Assembly: GCA_023014335.1 (NCBI GenBank)
Contig: JAECYW010000003.1
Location: forward strand, 558,001-622,000
Direction of reading: 5' to 3'
Length of the DNA stretch: 64,000 bases
Origin: Galerina marginata
Lineage: Eukaryota > Basidiomycota > Agaricomycetes > Agaricales > Galerinaceae
In this document: positions 12,647-24,430 of the stretch, one piece after another
Layout: every line of letters starts with the position of its first letter
How positions within the stretch are numbered: position 1 is the first letter of the stretch
Position numbers and translations under genes: made by a program
Notes under the pieces: model-generated
Told to the model about the DNA's origin: nothing
Databases searched by the model: none
What the model saw: only the letters and a program-made list of their open reading frames with translations

Positions 12647-12904
12647 TCGTTTTGGTTGGACTTTTGAGGTGCCGGTGTCGAGGATTGGTTGAGTGGCACG
12701 ACGGAAATTCGCGGATGTGCGTCAGAATTGCGTCTCAGGAGAAACTTGAAAGGGAGACAACGCTAGGGAACTGTATGACAAGGTGGCACGACTTCTTCGA
12801 GTGGTGGGATGAAGGTTGTGGTTAGAAATCAAGTTGGAGTTCGAAGGATCGGCGGTAGAAAACGGTTGAACTATTTCCAAATTAGGGAAAGGTGGTTGGG
12901 CCAT

Positions 12905-14690
12905 GGCCACTCTTGACGGAATTCAGCTCGACCGTCATTTTAAATAATAAATTCCCTCATGTTCGTGAATACTACTTCATTACATATGAACTTAAATGAT
13001 CGGACCCGAATGTCTGGTCGCTTATTATCAGCCTGTGGTAATTTTAATCATTTACTATGGTCGAATATAAATAATGCCTGAAAGCCCTGGCTTTTCTACT
13101 TAGTTAAGTGTACAAATAAAATAAAATCCCTCGACGGCGACACAAGGGCAAATGGACGTCCTGATCGAATATAATATTAGAAAGCGCTTTTTTTGGCTTT
13201 TCTCTTTATTCGCTCTTGAATAGAATGGGGCTCCAAAAATAATCTTGGTACATGCCGATCAAAACGAAGTCGGGGAGTCCGTCTTTGGAGGAGATCGTCA
13301 ACTCGTAAGCATCAGGAGTCAGGACATTCTTTCTTTCTCATCGTCAGACTTTCAGATAAAGTCTGGCAGGCACATCCACATCAAGGTACACAAGATTAAG
13401 TGACTGATTCGCAATGCTTTTAATGGATGCGTCGTTAAGCTTTAAGTTCCGGTGCTGAAGGAGTAATCCGCGATCAAAGGCAGTGTGGATGTAGATTTTA
13501 TTGGTATCATCTACTATATAACGCATTTGAAAGCTTGAATGGCGCACACTGCACGAAAGTGTCGTAGGTGTTCCATGGGTCGTAATTTTATACTGGGCTA
13601 AAATAAATTTCCATGCCTACGCTTTCGATATGCGCCAAAAAGCAGTGCTCGCGAGTTGGAAGGAAAATTTCGGTTCTTCCTCGGAGAATTACTTATCTCA
13701 CCCAGTCTGCCCAGTAGAGACCAAAGCCACCGAGCTCTTACAATTTAGAGTGTGCATCGCATGTACTTAAATGCCATTAATCCCCTTGGGCTTACGGGCT
13801 TGGGCGGTATGTTTCTGCAAAGCATCAGCCAGGTATGTGTTTGTAATCGGGTGTATTGCGGATCGGGTCCTACAAGATAGTAATTATACGCACGGCGATC
13901 ATCCTGAGCGCTGTGCTACACTTTATGGAGTTGTTAGTATGACCATTAGGAATGGATGATTTGGGGTGGTAATGGGGGGTGATAATTCAGCTTTTTATTG
14001 TTATTTGTTGCGCTTATGAGCCTTATGTTGTCCAGCACCTTATGCTGGCACTTAGACACAAGGTATTTGGACTTGAATCCAACAAGGATACGGGAAAAGG
14101 GCAGTAAGATGTAAACTGGTTGGCTCGGCGAGCAATGGAGCCCATTACTCTACTTCCTCCGACGTAATATGCACTCGCGTTTCACGGCCAACTTGCATCA
14201 CTGCACTGAAATTTTTTGTGACCCCGTTTCTCAAACTTATGCGGGTATATAGACTCATACGGTGAAAAAGGCGCCTTCCACCTTCGCTATAATCAAATGT
14301 GTTTCGCCCTTACATGCTAAAAATAGAACTACTGAGCTTCTGTGCTGAAATTAGAGAATAGTAATTAGCCTCGATATTAGCGCCCGCCTTATCCTGTATA
14401 AAACATTTGTAGAAATGAACTTTTATTGTTTTAGGCGCCTTTGGGTGGATAGCTTGAACAAAGAACACGTATTGAACCGGGAACTAGTCGATGAAATGAA
14501 AGTATGAGATCAATACCCTACATATAATCTTGAACGACCCCTTCGGAGGTTAGCCCATACGTTTGGGGAAAACATTCATTTCGTTTATGAACTTTACGGA
14601 CATGTCTGGAGGTTTAGACCCACTCAGAAACTCGAAACTCAACGAGAAATATGTCCATTTATCACATAAATATTATATCTCCTTGGAAGT
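12905..14690. other. Mostly non-coding spacer
   Basis: Apart from the short minus-strand frame at 13344-13547 (listed separately), no frame has support. Composition is AT-rich. Confidence 0.4.
13344..13547 (-). CDS. Possible small protein fragment related to 35209-35454
   Basis: A frame of 67 codons, open further upstream, containing YIHTAFDRGLLLQHRN, then NDASIKSIANQSLN and ending RLYLKV. The ASIKSIxN motif and the preceding hydrophobic strand recur in the minus-strand frame at 35209-35454 (HAHIRKDTSRLQ, ASIKSISNANL), suggesting one small unrecognised family. No start or upstream exon could be fixed. It could be a gene end or a remnant. Confidence 0.3.
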   Translation of the reverse strand: MRHSSFQMRYIVDDTNKIYIHTAFDRGLLLQHRNLKLNDASIKSIANQSLNLVYLDVDVPARLYLKV

Positions 14691-14691
14691 G

Positions 14692-14699
14692 TATAAAAG
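14692..14699 (+). promoter_or_regulatory. TATA box of DPBB gene 1
   Basis: TATAAAAG lies 69 nt before the ATG at 14768, with a CA/CT-rich leader between them. Confidence 0.65.
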
Positions 14700-14767
14700 A
14701 CCAGCTGCGCCGTCTTGGGGAACCAGCTTTCAAGCTTCAATCCCCAATCACACTGCTAACTACTGCA

Positions 14768-15231
14768 ATGTTTGCATCCCGAGCCCTTTTCGCACTTGTC
14801 TCCAGTGTCGCTGCTCTTTCCAGCGTCAATGCCTATACCGGTCGCGGTATGTCCACTAATTTAAACTGTCCGAAACATAGTATTGATATCGACGGTCTGT
14901 TCTAGCAACCTGGGACTCACTCGGAACGACACCGTGCCCAGTCCAGTGCCCGCTGACTGACTACCGCGTCGCTCTCCCGTCAACCTTGTTCCCTAATGGC
15001 GACAGGTGTTGCTCTAAGGTTTTCGTTAGCTGTACATTTGTTCCTGTATCCTGGCTATCAACGAAACTGACTTTGTCTATACCAGACAATGGCGTAAATA
15101 TCGCCGTCACCTTCACTGATTTATTCCTCGCCGGAGCGAACTCATTCAATATCAGTCTTAGCGACCAGGCGTTTGCGCAACTTGCCCCGCTTGAGGTCGG
15201 CCAGATCTCGCCGGTCGTTTGGAACCTTTGA
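14768..15231 (+). CDS. Small secreted double-psi beta-barrel protein 1
   Basis: Three exons (14768-14846, 14906-15031, 15086-15231) give 116 residues. Residues 1-22 (MFASRALFALVSSVAALSSV...) form a clear signal peptide. The mature chain has TPCPVQCPLTDYRVALP, FPNGDRCCSKVFVSY, a VNIAVTFTDLF strand and LSDQAFAQLAPLEVGQISPV. This ending is the hallmark of RlpA-like/barwin-like double-psi barrels (expansin and loosenin relatives), known in fungi as secreted wall-associated or plant-facing proteins. At the usual Asp position of the barrel (xVxDxC) this copy reads FTDLF, so the Asp is kept but the Cys is absent. A paralogue lies at 25205-25668 with the same two intron positions. Confidence 0.85.
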
Positions 15232-17079
15232 AGGCAGTTACGAGCAACGGATTCGATGGGGATGCTGATGTAATGCAAAAAAAAAAAAAAATTCGAAGTT
15301 TTCAGGTTTGAATGAAGCGGTTGTATGTAATTGAGATTGTAGGGACGGGAGAGTAGTAATGTGGAGTACATGTAGAGTTTGAATTTTAAATTGCTTAATT
15401 GATGCGGAGTGCTGGATTGCACTTGGACATAAATCGAAAAGAAATATCTAATCAAATTTTAATCACAGGATCCAACTGGCAAGGGACAAGCGGAGGGAAG
15501 ATTTCCGGCATTTCGGATCAGCACGTTGAAATGCGACTCACGTAATGCATGTGAGCCGCTGACGCCACGCGTTTTCTCCCAGTCAAATTTTGATCACCCT
15601 CGTTCCTACTCTTCCTCCTTCCCATATCTACGATGTTTTGGCTATAACCTGTAGACCGCAGAAGCAATCCTCTAATGTCGAAAGTACGACCTTTCTCAAA
15701 ATGTCGCCCAAAGCACATCCAGGCTACCGCACTGCAGCCGTTAATTGTCGACGACATGTATTGACAATTTTCACGGAGCTTGACTAGATTCAGGTTTCGA
15801 GCCGTTGTTGACAATCTGCGTTTTTTGGTGTCCACCCAACATCATTTATTGGACAGATCATGCTATCTTTCAGGCCATTACCTGACGACGCAATCCTCTC
15901 GATCGCCCTGGCAAGTCTCGAGGAATTGAATATCGGGATGCATGCTGCGGACGTTGCTCATTGGTGATTTCTTCGTAGGGTTTGAATTTAAGAGAGCGGT
16001 ATCTATGGCGCTTTGGTATGTCCGTCCCTTGTTTGTTTAAGACCTTCTTACCTGTCATGCTGATGTCACTTGAGCTTCTCCGATGGTTCTTAATGACGCA
16101 GATCTGTTGGATCAACCTTAAGCTAGCAATGGATGCATTAGCTAACCTGGCCGGGTCTTGGTGTATATTGGTAGGTATCAAGCCTATTCATGCCATTGCA
16201 GTCTTTCTCAGTACCCTTTTCAGTGGCGTATACGGTTTAGCAGTGGCGATTATCTTCCAACTAGGCCGTTGACGACCGAGCGCTGTTCAGGAAGCACGGG
16301 TATCATTGCATATCTTGATCTTCCAGTCAAAATAACCAGCAGATATTCGCGTCAAAGTTTTCCCGTCTTTCGGTACTTATGGCATTCCAGTCGTAGAATG
16401 CCGATGAATGAGTATGTGTATATTATTGTCAAGGTGAACATGGTTTATCTGACCGTTTACATCCAGTTTTATCTTCCAACGCTGTTTCGAAGTCAAACGC
16501 TATAGTTCCTGGGTCTCCTTCTAACATTTTACTATTTTCAGGCCAATTTCTGAGGCCTTTCCGCGTTCTTGGTCAGCGACGACTCCTGGGACGATTCTTC
16601 TTGGATCCGCATTTCGCTCATAACCGCTGTTGAACTCGTCTTTGAAGTTGGGAAATTTGTTTATGCGGACTGTCAAGTATTGCGTTTTCTCTTATTCACT
16701 GGCTCGGCTCGTCATTTAATTTCACACCTCAGATTGCGGATTACGAGGATGACTGGGGAGGGCCTTGTTGCGGAATGGGATTAATTTGCTGGGAGCTATT
16801 CGTTGGTAAGCAAGGTATCTGAATTGTTGATCTCCATAAGTGCTAACTTCGTATCAGATCAGCGGCAGGATACAAGCGCACAAACAGAGTTGCTGGATGG
16901 ACGTCTGTGGATGTACCCTTATTCCTCTCTGTTGTTGAGTTCGCTTGTAACTTTAACTAGGCGTTCACCATGTCAAGCTCTCTTCTATACCAAGTTATCA
17001 GTTGTTCCAACCTCGCGAATGCCTTTCTTCCATTTCTTTTCAATGTGCGAACATTTCAAAGTAAGCTGAAATACCTACC
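15232..17079. other. No gene resolved; possible degenerate membrane-protein remnants
   Basis: A 14-nt A run lies near 15280. A frame beginning at ATG 15858 (MLSFRPLPDDAILSIALASL) and hydrophobic frames at 15982-16272 (IHAIAVFLSTLFSGVYGLAV) hint at a membrane protein with many introns or a decayed one. I could not build a consistent exon chain, so no gene is called. Confidence 0.3.
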
Positions 17080-17565
17080 TCGTCAGGAACTGCAAGCCTG
17101 CTGCCGCATACGACAAGGAATATGATTGCATCCAAAGCCATGCCCTATCATTGTTTTTCCTGAACAAGGTTCTTCCTTTTCCAAGCACCTTTACGCCGCG
17201 ACATCCAGCGTGCGGCGTTCATCTTATTGGAAAGGGGAATGACTTCTATGTGAGAGCCTTAGAGATTACTTTTCCGCACCATTTTAATATCCGACGTACA
17301 AACTAGGGGCCTGATCTTGGAGTCATCAACCATACTCATGAAGAGTATCTGGAAGGCATGCTTGCTGCTTCATCGAGCCTGGGGCTCAGAAGTCCACTTC
17401 AAACTCACGAACTACCCGCATGCTTTGGGGAATTCGTAATAGAGTTGATGTATACGTTAGCAGAATCTTTCATTACTATTGATCCAACCTCATTATCGTC
17501 CCTCTTCAGTTTAATAGATGGACGGAACGATGATGGCCAGGTTACCCTGCTGCAGTCCGCGGCAT

Positions 17566-17572
17566 TATAAAG
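17566..17572 (+). promoter_or_regulatory. TATA box of the 227-residue protein A gene
   Basis: TATAAAG lies 81 nt before the ATG at 17653. The matching element before the paralogue is at 19425. Confidence 0.6.
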
Positions 17573-17652
17573 TGCGAGATACTGGCCGGTTCCGCTTCAC
17601 TAGCTGCCAGTTGTCCTCCATTGACAATCGACTTTTGAGCAAATTTTAAACC

Positions 17653-18388
17653 ATGGTTAGCGCATTCTGCGAATATCAGTTCGAAAATCACTCACAATTC
17701 CAAGTAGAGCGAATTCTCCACGTACATTACATACAAACCTACGGGAGGCGATGCCTTGGTCAACTCCGGCCATACCACTATATACAGCTCCCCAGGGCAA
17801 GAGGGAATGTACGCGGCGCGCGACATATACCTAGTTGACACCGTCTGGGTCCCGACCATGACCTGGGAAAACAACACAGACGTCTCCCAGACCTTCACCC
17901 AGCCATACTCTACCTCTCTGACGATCACCGCCGGAAACGAGGTGACCGCCGTGCTAGACATTGCCGCCAAGTACTCTGGACTTTCCGTCACCTGCGGGAA
18001 CGAGACCAGAACGTTCTCCCCCAACGAGGCTAGCACCACCATCGCTCGCCAGAAGGCCATGGTTACCGTCCCGCCCAAGTCGACCCTCAGGTTCTATCAG
18101 AAGAAGTACGAATTCAGGGAGTCCATGTTCTTCATCGTAGGTTTGGCGGGACAGGAAAAGAATGTGGCAACCGATGCGAATGCTACTGAGGTTATCAGGA
18201 AACAGGTAACGGTCAAGATTATGAGTCAAGCATGCTTTACGACCCTATCGCCACTGGATAAATCGATTGAAGGGAGTGTCGTTGTCGGTACGGTTCCCCG
18301 CGCAGATTTAGAAAGCTCGAGGGAGAATATCCAGCGTGCCAATGTCAGCACTGACGCCAAGGCTGCGCTTTCCAAGATGGGTGTTTAG
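17653..18388 (+). CDS. 227-residue protein of unknown family, copy A
   Basis: The ATG is alone in exon 1; a 52-nt intron (17656-17707, acceptor gtag) leads to MSEFSTYITYKPTGGDALV and an open exon to the TAG at 18386-18388. The body is beta-rich: MYAARDIYLVDTVWVP, TWENNTDVSQTFTQPYS, SLTITAGNEVTAVLDIAAKY, RNKAxVTVPP-like strands, LRFYQKKYEFRESMFFI. The WENxTDxxQTxTQ followed by alternating Ser/Thr strands recalls the stem of aerolysin-type beta pore-forming proteins, but this is a weak resemblance and I do not assign it. There is no signal peptide. The paralogue at 19508 has the same intron length and the same protein length. This exon 2 start keeps the frame open in both copies. Confidence 0.7.
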
Positions 18389-19424
18389 GGTCCTGATGTC
18401 TCTGCCCCATTCTTCGGGTAAATATGTTCTACTCTTCATTATGTCGTTCTGACCTTGCTAATACTCCGACTTTAGTCAGGCGACGCCAAGGTAGAATTAT
18501 ATATTCGGATACAGTGATAGTTTCAAAGACTTTCCATCGATGGTATACATTGTACCTCCACCAAACCCTCGAAATCAATAGTTATCTCTTTTTAGCGGAC
18601 ACTATGGCGTTAATGTTAGGCTTCTGCCAGAATTCTCAATGGGTAGCAAACAAAATCCAATCACGTCCGCCGTGTCTCAACTGCGGTCTTCCTTGGTTGG
18701 GCCACGTACTGCCGTCTATCGTAGAGAGTACACTGTGCGTAATGCAAAGACGTAATCCGATCTAATGCCTCTGGTAGCCCCAAACTCGAATTGAAAAACT
18801 CGGAATGGAATGGGGCGTAATTTAAAGATTGCAATATTTTTATTTTCCTCCATTGGTTCTTTGTGCCACACCGGATATCTGGATCAAGAAACTTATGGGC
18901 TCATACTCAAGGAGGGGTGATGGTGGTAATCGATCTCAAGTTATCTTGCCAGATACAGCAAGACTATGTCCTTATAACAGGTTCAGGAGCTTTCGTGTAG
19001 AAGACACTGCACCGTGATTGTCTTTCATAAACAGGACCCTTCCATTTTGTCCCGTTCCCAGCGCGTTTACACCGCGATTTCTAGAGAGTTGTTCTACGCT
19101 TTCTTGAATCGTAAAAGACTTTAATGTGAGATTACTAGATACCCATTGACCCACAATTTTAACATCTGGTTCTGAAGTGATAGTGGCATGAGTGCGGCGT
19201 CGGCGGACGCAGGTAGAAGGCAAAAGTCTGCTGCATTATCAGACCCACGATCCAGATATCCACCCAAAACGCGCAGAACTACACGCAAGCTATCGGAATT
19301 TCTCGATAAAGTCAGTCTTCTAGAGTAGTGTTCACACTACCTGTATTTGCTGTTGATTAAACCCTCAATAGCGTCGCGAATAGACTGGGCGCATAAGCCT
19401 TGGTGATGGCCCAGCCCGCAGCTT

Positions 19425-19432
19425 TATAAAAG
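19425..19432 (+). promoter_or_regulatory. TATA box of the 227-residue protein B gene
   Basis: TATAAAAG lies 76 nt before the ATG at 19508, in the same relative place as in the tandem partner. Confidence 0.65.
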
Positions 19433-19507
19433 GCAGCCTAGCTGGCTGACTATACTCCAGACCCGGGAGTCTTCCTCTAATCGTCTTTTGAGCATATATT
19501 TTACATC

Positions 19508-20243
19508 ATGGTGAGCACGCTCTGCCAATATCTATCAGAAAATCGTTCACAATCCCGGCTAGAGCAATTTCTCCCAATACATTACATACAAGCCTACTGG
19601 CGGCGACGCAATAGTCTATTCGGGCCTCACCAGCATTTATAGCAACCCAGGGCAGGAAGCGTTGTACGCGGCACGCGATATTTACCTAGTTGACACCGTC
19701 TGGGTCGAGGTTACCACCTGGGAAAATAAAACGGACGCCGTGCAAACCTACACCCAGCCATATTCCACCGCCTTGACAATCACCACAGGCAACGAGGTGA
19801 CCACCGTGTTCGACGTCACCGCCCAGTTTTCCGGACTCTCCATCTCCATCGGGACCGAAAACAAAACGTTCTCTCCGGACGAGACTAGCACCACCACCAC
19901 AGGCCTTAGAGCCATCGTCACGGTCGCACCCCAGTCTGTGCTCAGGTTTTACCAACGAAAGTACGAATTCAGGGATTCCATGTTCTTCGTCTACGATGCG
20001 TTCAACAAGCAATGGACCATGACGTCCGACTCAAATGCGGCAAGTGTCATCAGGAAGGAGGTAACGCTCCAGATATTGAGCGAGGACTGCCTCACGACCA
20101 TTGCACCCCTGGACAACTCGACTATAGGGAGCATTGATGTCGGTGCGGTTCCCCGCGCCAATTTAGAAAGTGCAAGGCCAAATTATCGGCTTGGCCTAGC
20201 GGGTGGTCCGGTACAAGCATTGTTCACTAAGATGGGCCTCTAG
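19508..20243 (+). CDS. 227-residue protein of unknown family, copy B
   Basis: Tandem paralogue of 17653-18388. ATG, 52-nt intron (19511-19562), then MSNFSQYITYKPTGGDAIVY and an open exon to the TAG at 20241-20243. Conserved blocks are YAARDIYLVDTVWVE, TWENKTDAVQTYTQPYS, ALTITTGNEVTTVFDVTAQF, FSPDETSTTTTG, VLRFYQRKYEFRDSMFFVYD and a C-terminal RANLESARPN...KMGL. The copies differ throughout but keep length and frame, as expected of two genes under selection. No signal peptide or membrane helix is visible, so a cytosolic role or unconventional export is likely (inference). Family not recognised; see copy A for a weak structural resemblance. Confidence 0.72.
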
Positions 20244-22989
20244 AAGTACCTTTCTCAGGTATATATTTTTCTGCTCTTCGACGTATCCGCCTTACCGCGT
20301 TCAGCCTTAGAGACAAAACAATGGAAGAGTCTCGGACGCTGGCTTGTATATTTCTGACATGGTGCCTTTTTGATCGATATGTCATTTCACCACAATTGCA
20401 TCCACAGTAATAGCTATTAGCCACTCTTAGGTTACCGCGATAACATTGCTTCAAAAGTTGGTAATTTAAGAACCCGCTCCTTTGATCAAAGGTCAATGTG
20501 AATTCTCAAATCCACTCTTCGTCAATCGACACAGAATTGCACCCAGAAAGCACCGAATCAATCCGGGCCTCGGCGTCTCGGACTCTCGGATCACTAGCGC
20601 TTCCGCACGGAAGCGTGACCTATGTGACCACGCGTTGGTTTTCCTTCGCCGTTTTCTCCTGTTGCTCTTTGCTTTTTTTCTTTGTCTTCCTGGCTCAAAA
20701 TTGCTCCTAGTATTAGCGGCCATCTCTGTCTCTGACGTCAAGAGTATAACCAATCTACCAAAGGGAAACTACTCGTCAATGCCGTCTTATTTCTGAGTAC
20801 AAGCCATGGCTTCTCCTGTAGTCCGACATCGTTCTCTGTGGTCCTTTCTGCGCGTTGTTCCTTCAAGCACATCAATTGCTTGTTCTTTGACTATATGGTA
20901 CGTCTGTCTCGCACATTCTTGCAAACCTTTCCTAAAGAATCATAATTATGTTTTTCTCAAAAGTTTCTCACTTGGTCATCTGCGAATCTAGCTGGAGGTA
21001 GAACGGGTGCTTGGCTGAGTTGGCAGCGTCTCAAACCAACGTTGTATGATTCCCAACTTGGTGAGTATTCTCTTCATTCGACCCCTTGACGTCCTTGCGG
21101 CTGATCACCGGTACTCACAAGATCATCCATAGCGACAAGCGATTTCGCGGTTCGATAACGTTTCAATGGCGGATTCGGGAGAGCCCACAGTTCGGCTACG
21201 AGGCCAGAAGATGACAAATGTAATGAGAAGATGCAGGGTCTGTCAGATGGGTTGAATTGGGTACCATTCGCGTCAGAGTGCCTCTAGACGTACTTCGGGT
21301 GAAAGTCATATCATGAGGTGCTTTCCTTTCCATTTTTCGATCACATTCCAATTCTCTGTCCCCAGCTTCCAGCAGTGCACCCACGTTGTACGACGTGTTT
21401 ACCGTATTTCCTTGTGTCGCCCCTTGTCCGAATTTCAGGTTCATGGTTTGTGCACATCTACTACAAAAGCTCGAAATTCTTCCGACCGCCCTCATTCAGT
21501 TTTCACATCCAACAACCGCCTTCGCGTTGACATCCTTAACAACATTTACCTTCTACTCGAATACTTCAAGCCCATCAAAAATATTTCTTCATTGCTAATC
21601 GACCTCGACCGCAGGAAGATGCCTATTAAAACTCGTTTTTCGTCCTCGCCGAGTCAGGTAACTATCACGCCTGTCAGCGTCCATGATGCAATATTCAAAC
21701 CCCAATGAACCACGTTTGAACGATTTTACCGAAGCTCTTCAACTAGTCAGTACCCTCACCTTCGCGACTCCTGCCACCTTTCGACAACAATTTGATGCCT
21801 CAGGGTTGTCGTCTCTTGACCCCTAAAGGCAAATCCTGCGATGGTCGTGCACTGCACGATTACCTAGAACGGTGATGCTCAGTATCCATACGCTCCAACC
21901 TTTCCAAGTTGATGAGTGTCTGTATGGCCGCCTATTTTTATTTGACAACTTCTTAAAGTCGTACCCGCAGTCAGCATCTGATGAAGCAACGAACGCTATC
22001 CGGAATCATCTTCCCGTTTCGTGTAATCTTACTCACTGCCAACTGGTTTATCAGTTTGATAAGGCTAATAATGTCCCATTCAGGCTTTATCTTTCGCAAT
22101 AACTTGGGTGGCAAAACAATATTCCCTTGGGTTCTTCCGGCCGTTTGCTCTCTTCTTCGTTACTTTTTCTAATGTTTTGGATCTTCATCCGGAAGTGTTC
22201 TGACTTTCCTCTTTACTCTGCTCCACATCGTTTGATGCCTAGAAATCACCGATATTGCCACTGATCGCAGGTTCTACGGGGTAATCCTGCTTCGCCATAT
22301 TGCAGGCAGTTGCTCACTTCCAATGGTTATATTCGTGTGGTAAAGTCTGTCCTGCTGATCGCACCTTCCCACTCGTCGGGAGAAGCGATAACGTTCCTGC
22401 CTAGTTTCTTTTTTTATCGGTGTCATCCCAAAGTTTGGGTACCTTGTTGACGTTGGACAATCTAACCTCTCACAGGCTGCTATGCTCGCTCTTCCTCCTT
22501 ATCGACACTCGTTGAGGATGATTAATCGATGATTCCTCGAACCTTCCACATTTTCTCGTCCGGCTTATACTACAACCTCGTCAAGGTTGTATAGCTGTAT
22601 AGCATTTTTCGAGAAAGCACCAATGAAAGAATGGTCTGTATGGAACAGCTTTGACGGTGCTTAGGTTTCTCCAACGGGTTCTTGTCAAACAAGTTTAATC
22701 GGTGCGCTGCCTCCCAGTCCTAGCTTCATCTTTCCATGTCGTATGTCACCCAAATTGGCTTGGGAAGCTGACGAATGTCCATGGGCGCAATCTTGTAAAT
22801 AGAACTATTGACTTCGACAACGGTCACTCCGCCACGGGTGACCGACATGAATTGGCTGGTGAGAATCCTGAGAACCCCACCAGTCATCCTCAGCTATATC
22901 AAACTTCTGGCCATCAAACGAATTCCTTTTACGCCCTCTCCTCATCCTGCTGCAATTTCTCTATCTAGAGCCCTGTCAGCTTCCTCGCC
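20244..22989. other. Long stretch without a resolved gene
   Basis: About 2.7 kb, CT-rich on the plus strand from about 20,800. Frames of 60-131 codons (the longest at 21313-21708) show no domain and no linked splice pattern. The last few hundred bases probably hold the promoter and leader of the zinc transporter gene. A fragmented membrane-protein gene cannot be excluded. Confidence 0.35.
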
Positions 22990-24430
22990 ATGGCAGACTC
23001 GTTAAACTGTGGCAATGGAGGAGGTGCAGACACTTTCGAAAGTCTCCGTATTGCGTCGGTGTTTGTGGTCGCGATTGGCTCATTTGCTGGCGCGCTCTTC
23101 CCTGTATATGCACTACGGTCAAAGTGGTTACATGTACCCCCGCCGGTATTTGAGTAGGTGCTATTTTCGCTCTATGCTATCTCCCTCTCTTATCCCGCTA
23201 TTCATCTGTCATGAAGCTTCGCGAAGTATTTTGGCTCTGGTGTCATCGTCAGTCCACGTTTATTCCTGGCGCGTTACTGGTGTATTATGTACTCAAGCGG
23301 CTTAGATCGCCACAGCATTCATTCATCTTCTCTCACCGGCCATCGAAGAGCTTACCAGTCCCTGTCTTGATCCGTCGTGGCTGCTATATGCAAGTACGGT
23401 TTGACTGTCTTTACGATCTCCGTTTTTTGATCTTCAATTTGCAGCCTTATCCGCTTGCGTTCTGCCTCCTCAGCATCTTCTCGATATTTACTATGGAGCT
23501 AATTGCCTATAGGTGGGGTACCGCTAAGATGAAAAGGCTTGGAATGGTCTACGGTTAGCACAGTCGTGTTTATACTCCCGGACCTATACATACCCGCCTT
23601 TTCGGAACAGATACACACGGACATAACGTCGGAGGATACGTTGCCCACGGGCCAGAGCATTTCCACGCGGAGGAGGTGCCACAAGAAGACCGAAAGGCGT
23701 CTGGAGATGTTGAGAGCCCAGGAAGCGACGGTGTTTCATCAGCAGATGCGCTCTCGCAGATGGTCAGTATTGCTATCTTGGAATTTGGCATTTTACTTCA
23801 TAGGTAAGTGAAACCGCGTATTTACAACCTCAACTCTTCCCCAACATAAAACTATTTAAATAGTGTCCTCATCGGCCTGACACTGGCCGTGCAACCGGAT
23901 TTCAAAATTGTTTTCATAGTGATTATCTTCCATCGTAAGTCAAATTCTGACCAAAATAGTCAACACATGCGCAAACCGGGTTCTGACTTTTTTATCGACC
24001 CGTAGAAACATTCGAGGGACTCGGAGTCGGATCCCGTCTCGCCCAGTTGAAGTTGGCGAAACAGTATCAGTGGTTACAGGTTCTCGGTGGTGTGTTATAC
24101 GGGATCACAACTCCCCTTGGAATCGCAGTCGGGCTTGGAGTGAAATCGACATATAACCCCAATAGCACGAGGGCGTCCATTGTTAGCGGTGTCTTGGATT
24201 CGCTGAGTGCGGGAATTCTGATATACACAGGGGTCGTTGAGGCGAGTATTGGCCGACGTCATTCTTCACCGACTGATTTTATTAAACACCGATTTGCATT
24301 TCAGTTGCTCGCGCACGAGTTTCTGTTTAACAAACAGATGGTGCACTGGTCCAATGGAAAACTAGCGTATGCGGTGACCTGCGTGGTATCTGGGGCCGGA
24401 ATCATGGCCCTGCTAGCAAATTGGGTCTAG
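22990..24430 (+). CDS. ZIP-family plasma-membrane zinc/iron transporter
   Basis: ZIP transporter moving Zn2+ (or Fe2+) into the cytosol, of the fungal Zrt1/Zrt2 type. ATG 22990 starts MADSLNCGNGGGAD, then RIASVFVVAIGSFAGALFPV (TM1), YFGSGVIIATAFIHLLSPA (TM2, after a spliced intron) and FTMELIAYRWGTAKMKRLG (TM3). A His-rich loop (DTHGHNVGGYVAHGPEHFH) follows, then SIAILEFGILLHSVLIGL (TM4, metal-site HSVLIGL), IFHQTFEGLGVGSRLAQ (TM5, metal-site HQxxEG), LYGITTPLGIAVGLG, SLSAGILIYTGVVE, LLAHEFLFN and a last helix ending at the TAG at 24430. An in-frame TAG near 23560 falls inside an intron (TACG/gttagc to aacag/AT). A 63-nt GC-AG intron at 24242-24304 restores the family sequence VVE-LLAHEF; if retained it adds 21 in-frame residues. 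Confidence 0.9.

Larger units (their letters stand above)
17080..18388. repeat. Tandem duplication unit A (partner about 18950-20243)
   Basis: Upstream DNA near 17140-17230 (for example ATTGTTTTTCCTGAACAAGG) resembles 19016-19100 (ATTGTCTTTCATAAACAGGA), and the genes that follow are paralogues with the same intron length. The left edge is approximate. Confidence 0.6.
18950..20243. repeat. Tandem duplication unit B (partner about 17080-18388)
   Basis: Direct copy of unit A, offset by about 1.86 kb. It includes upstream DNA, TATA box, intron and gene. The left edge is approximate. Confidence 0.6.

Noticed and set aside
17653..17760. Lost splice acceptor (AG to AA near 17736) breaking copy A of the 227-residue family
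   Set aside because: An acceptor used in common by both copies lies upstream (17706-17707 and 19561-19562) and gives equal intron and protein lengths, so nothing is broken.
23540..23610. In-frame TAG in the zinc transporter, suggesting a pseudogene
   Set aside because: The stop lies inside an intron with donor gttagc and acceptor aacag; splicing gives the expected DTHGHN loop.
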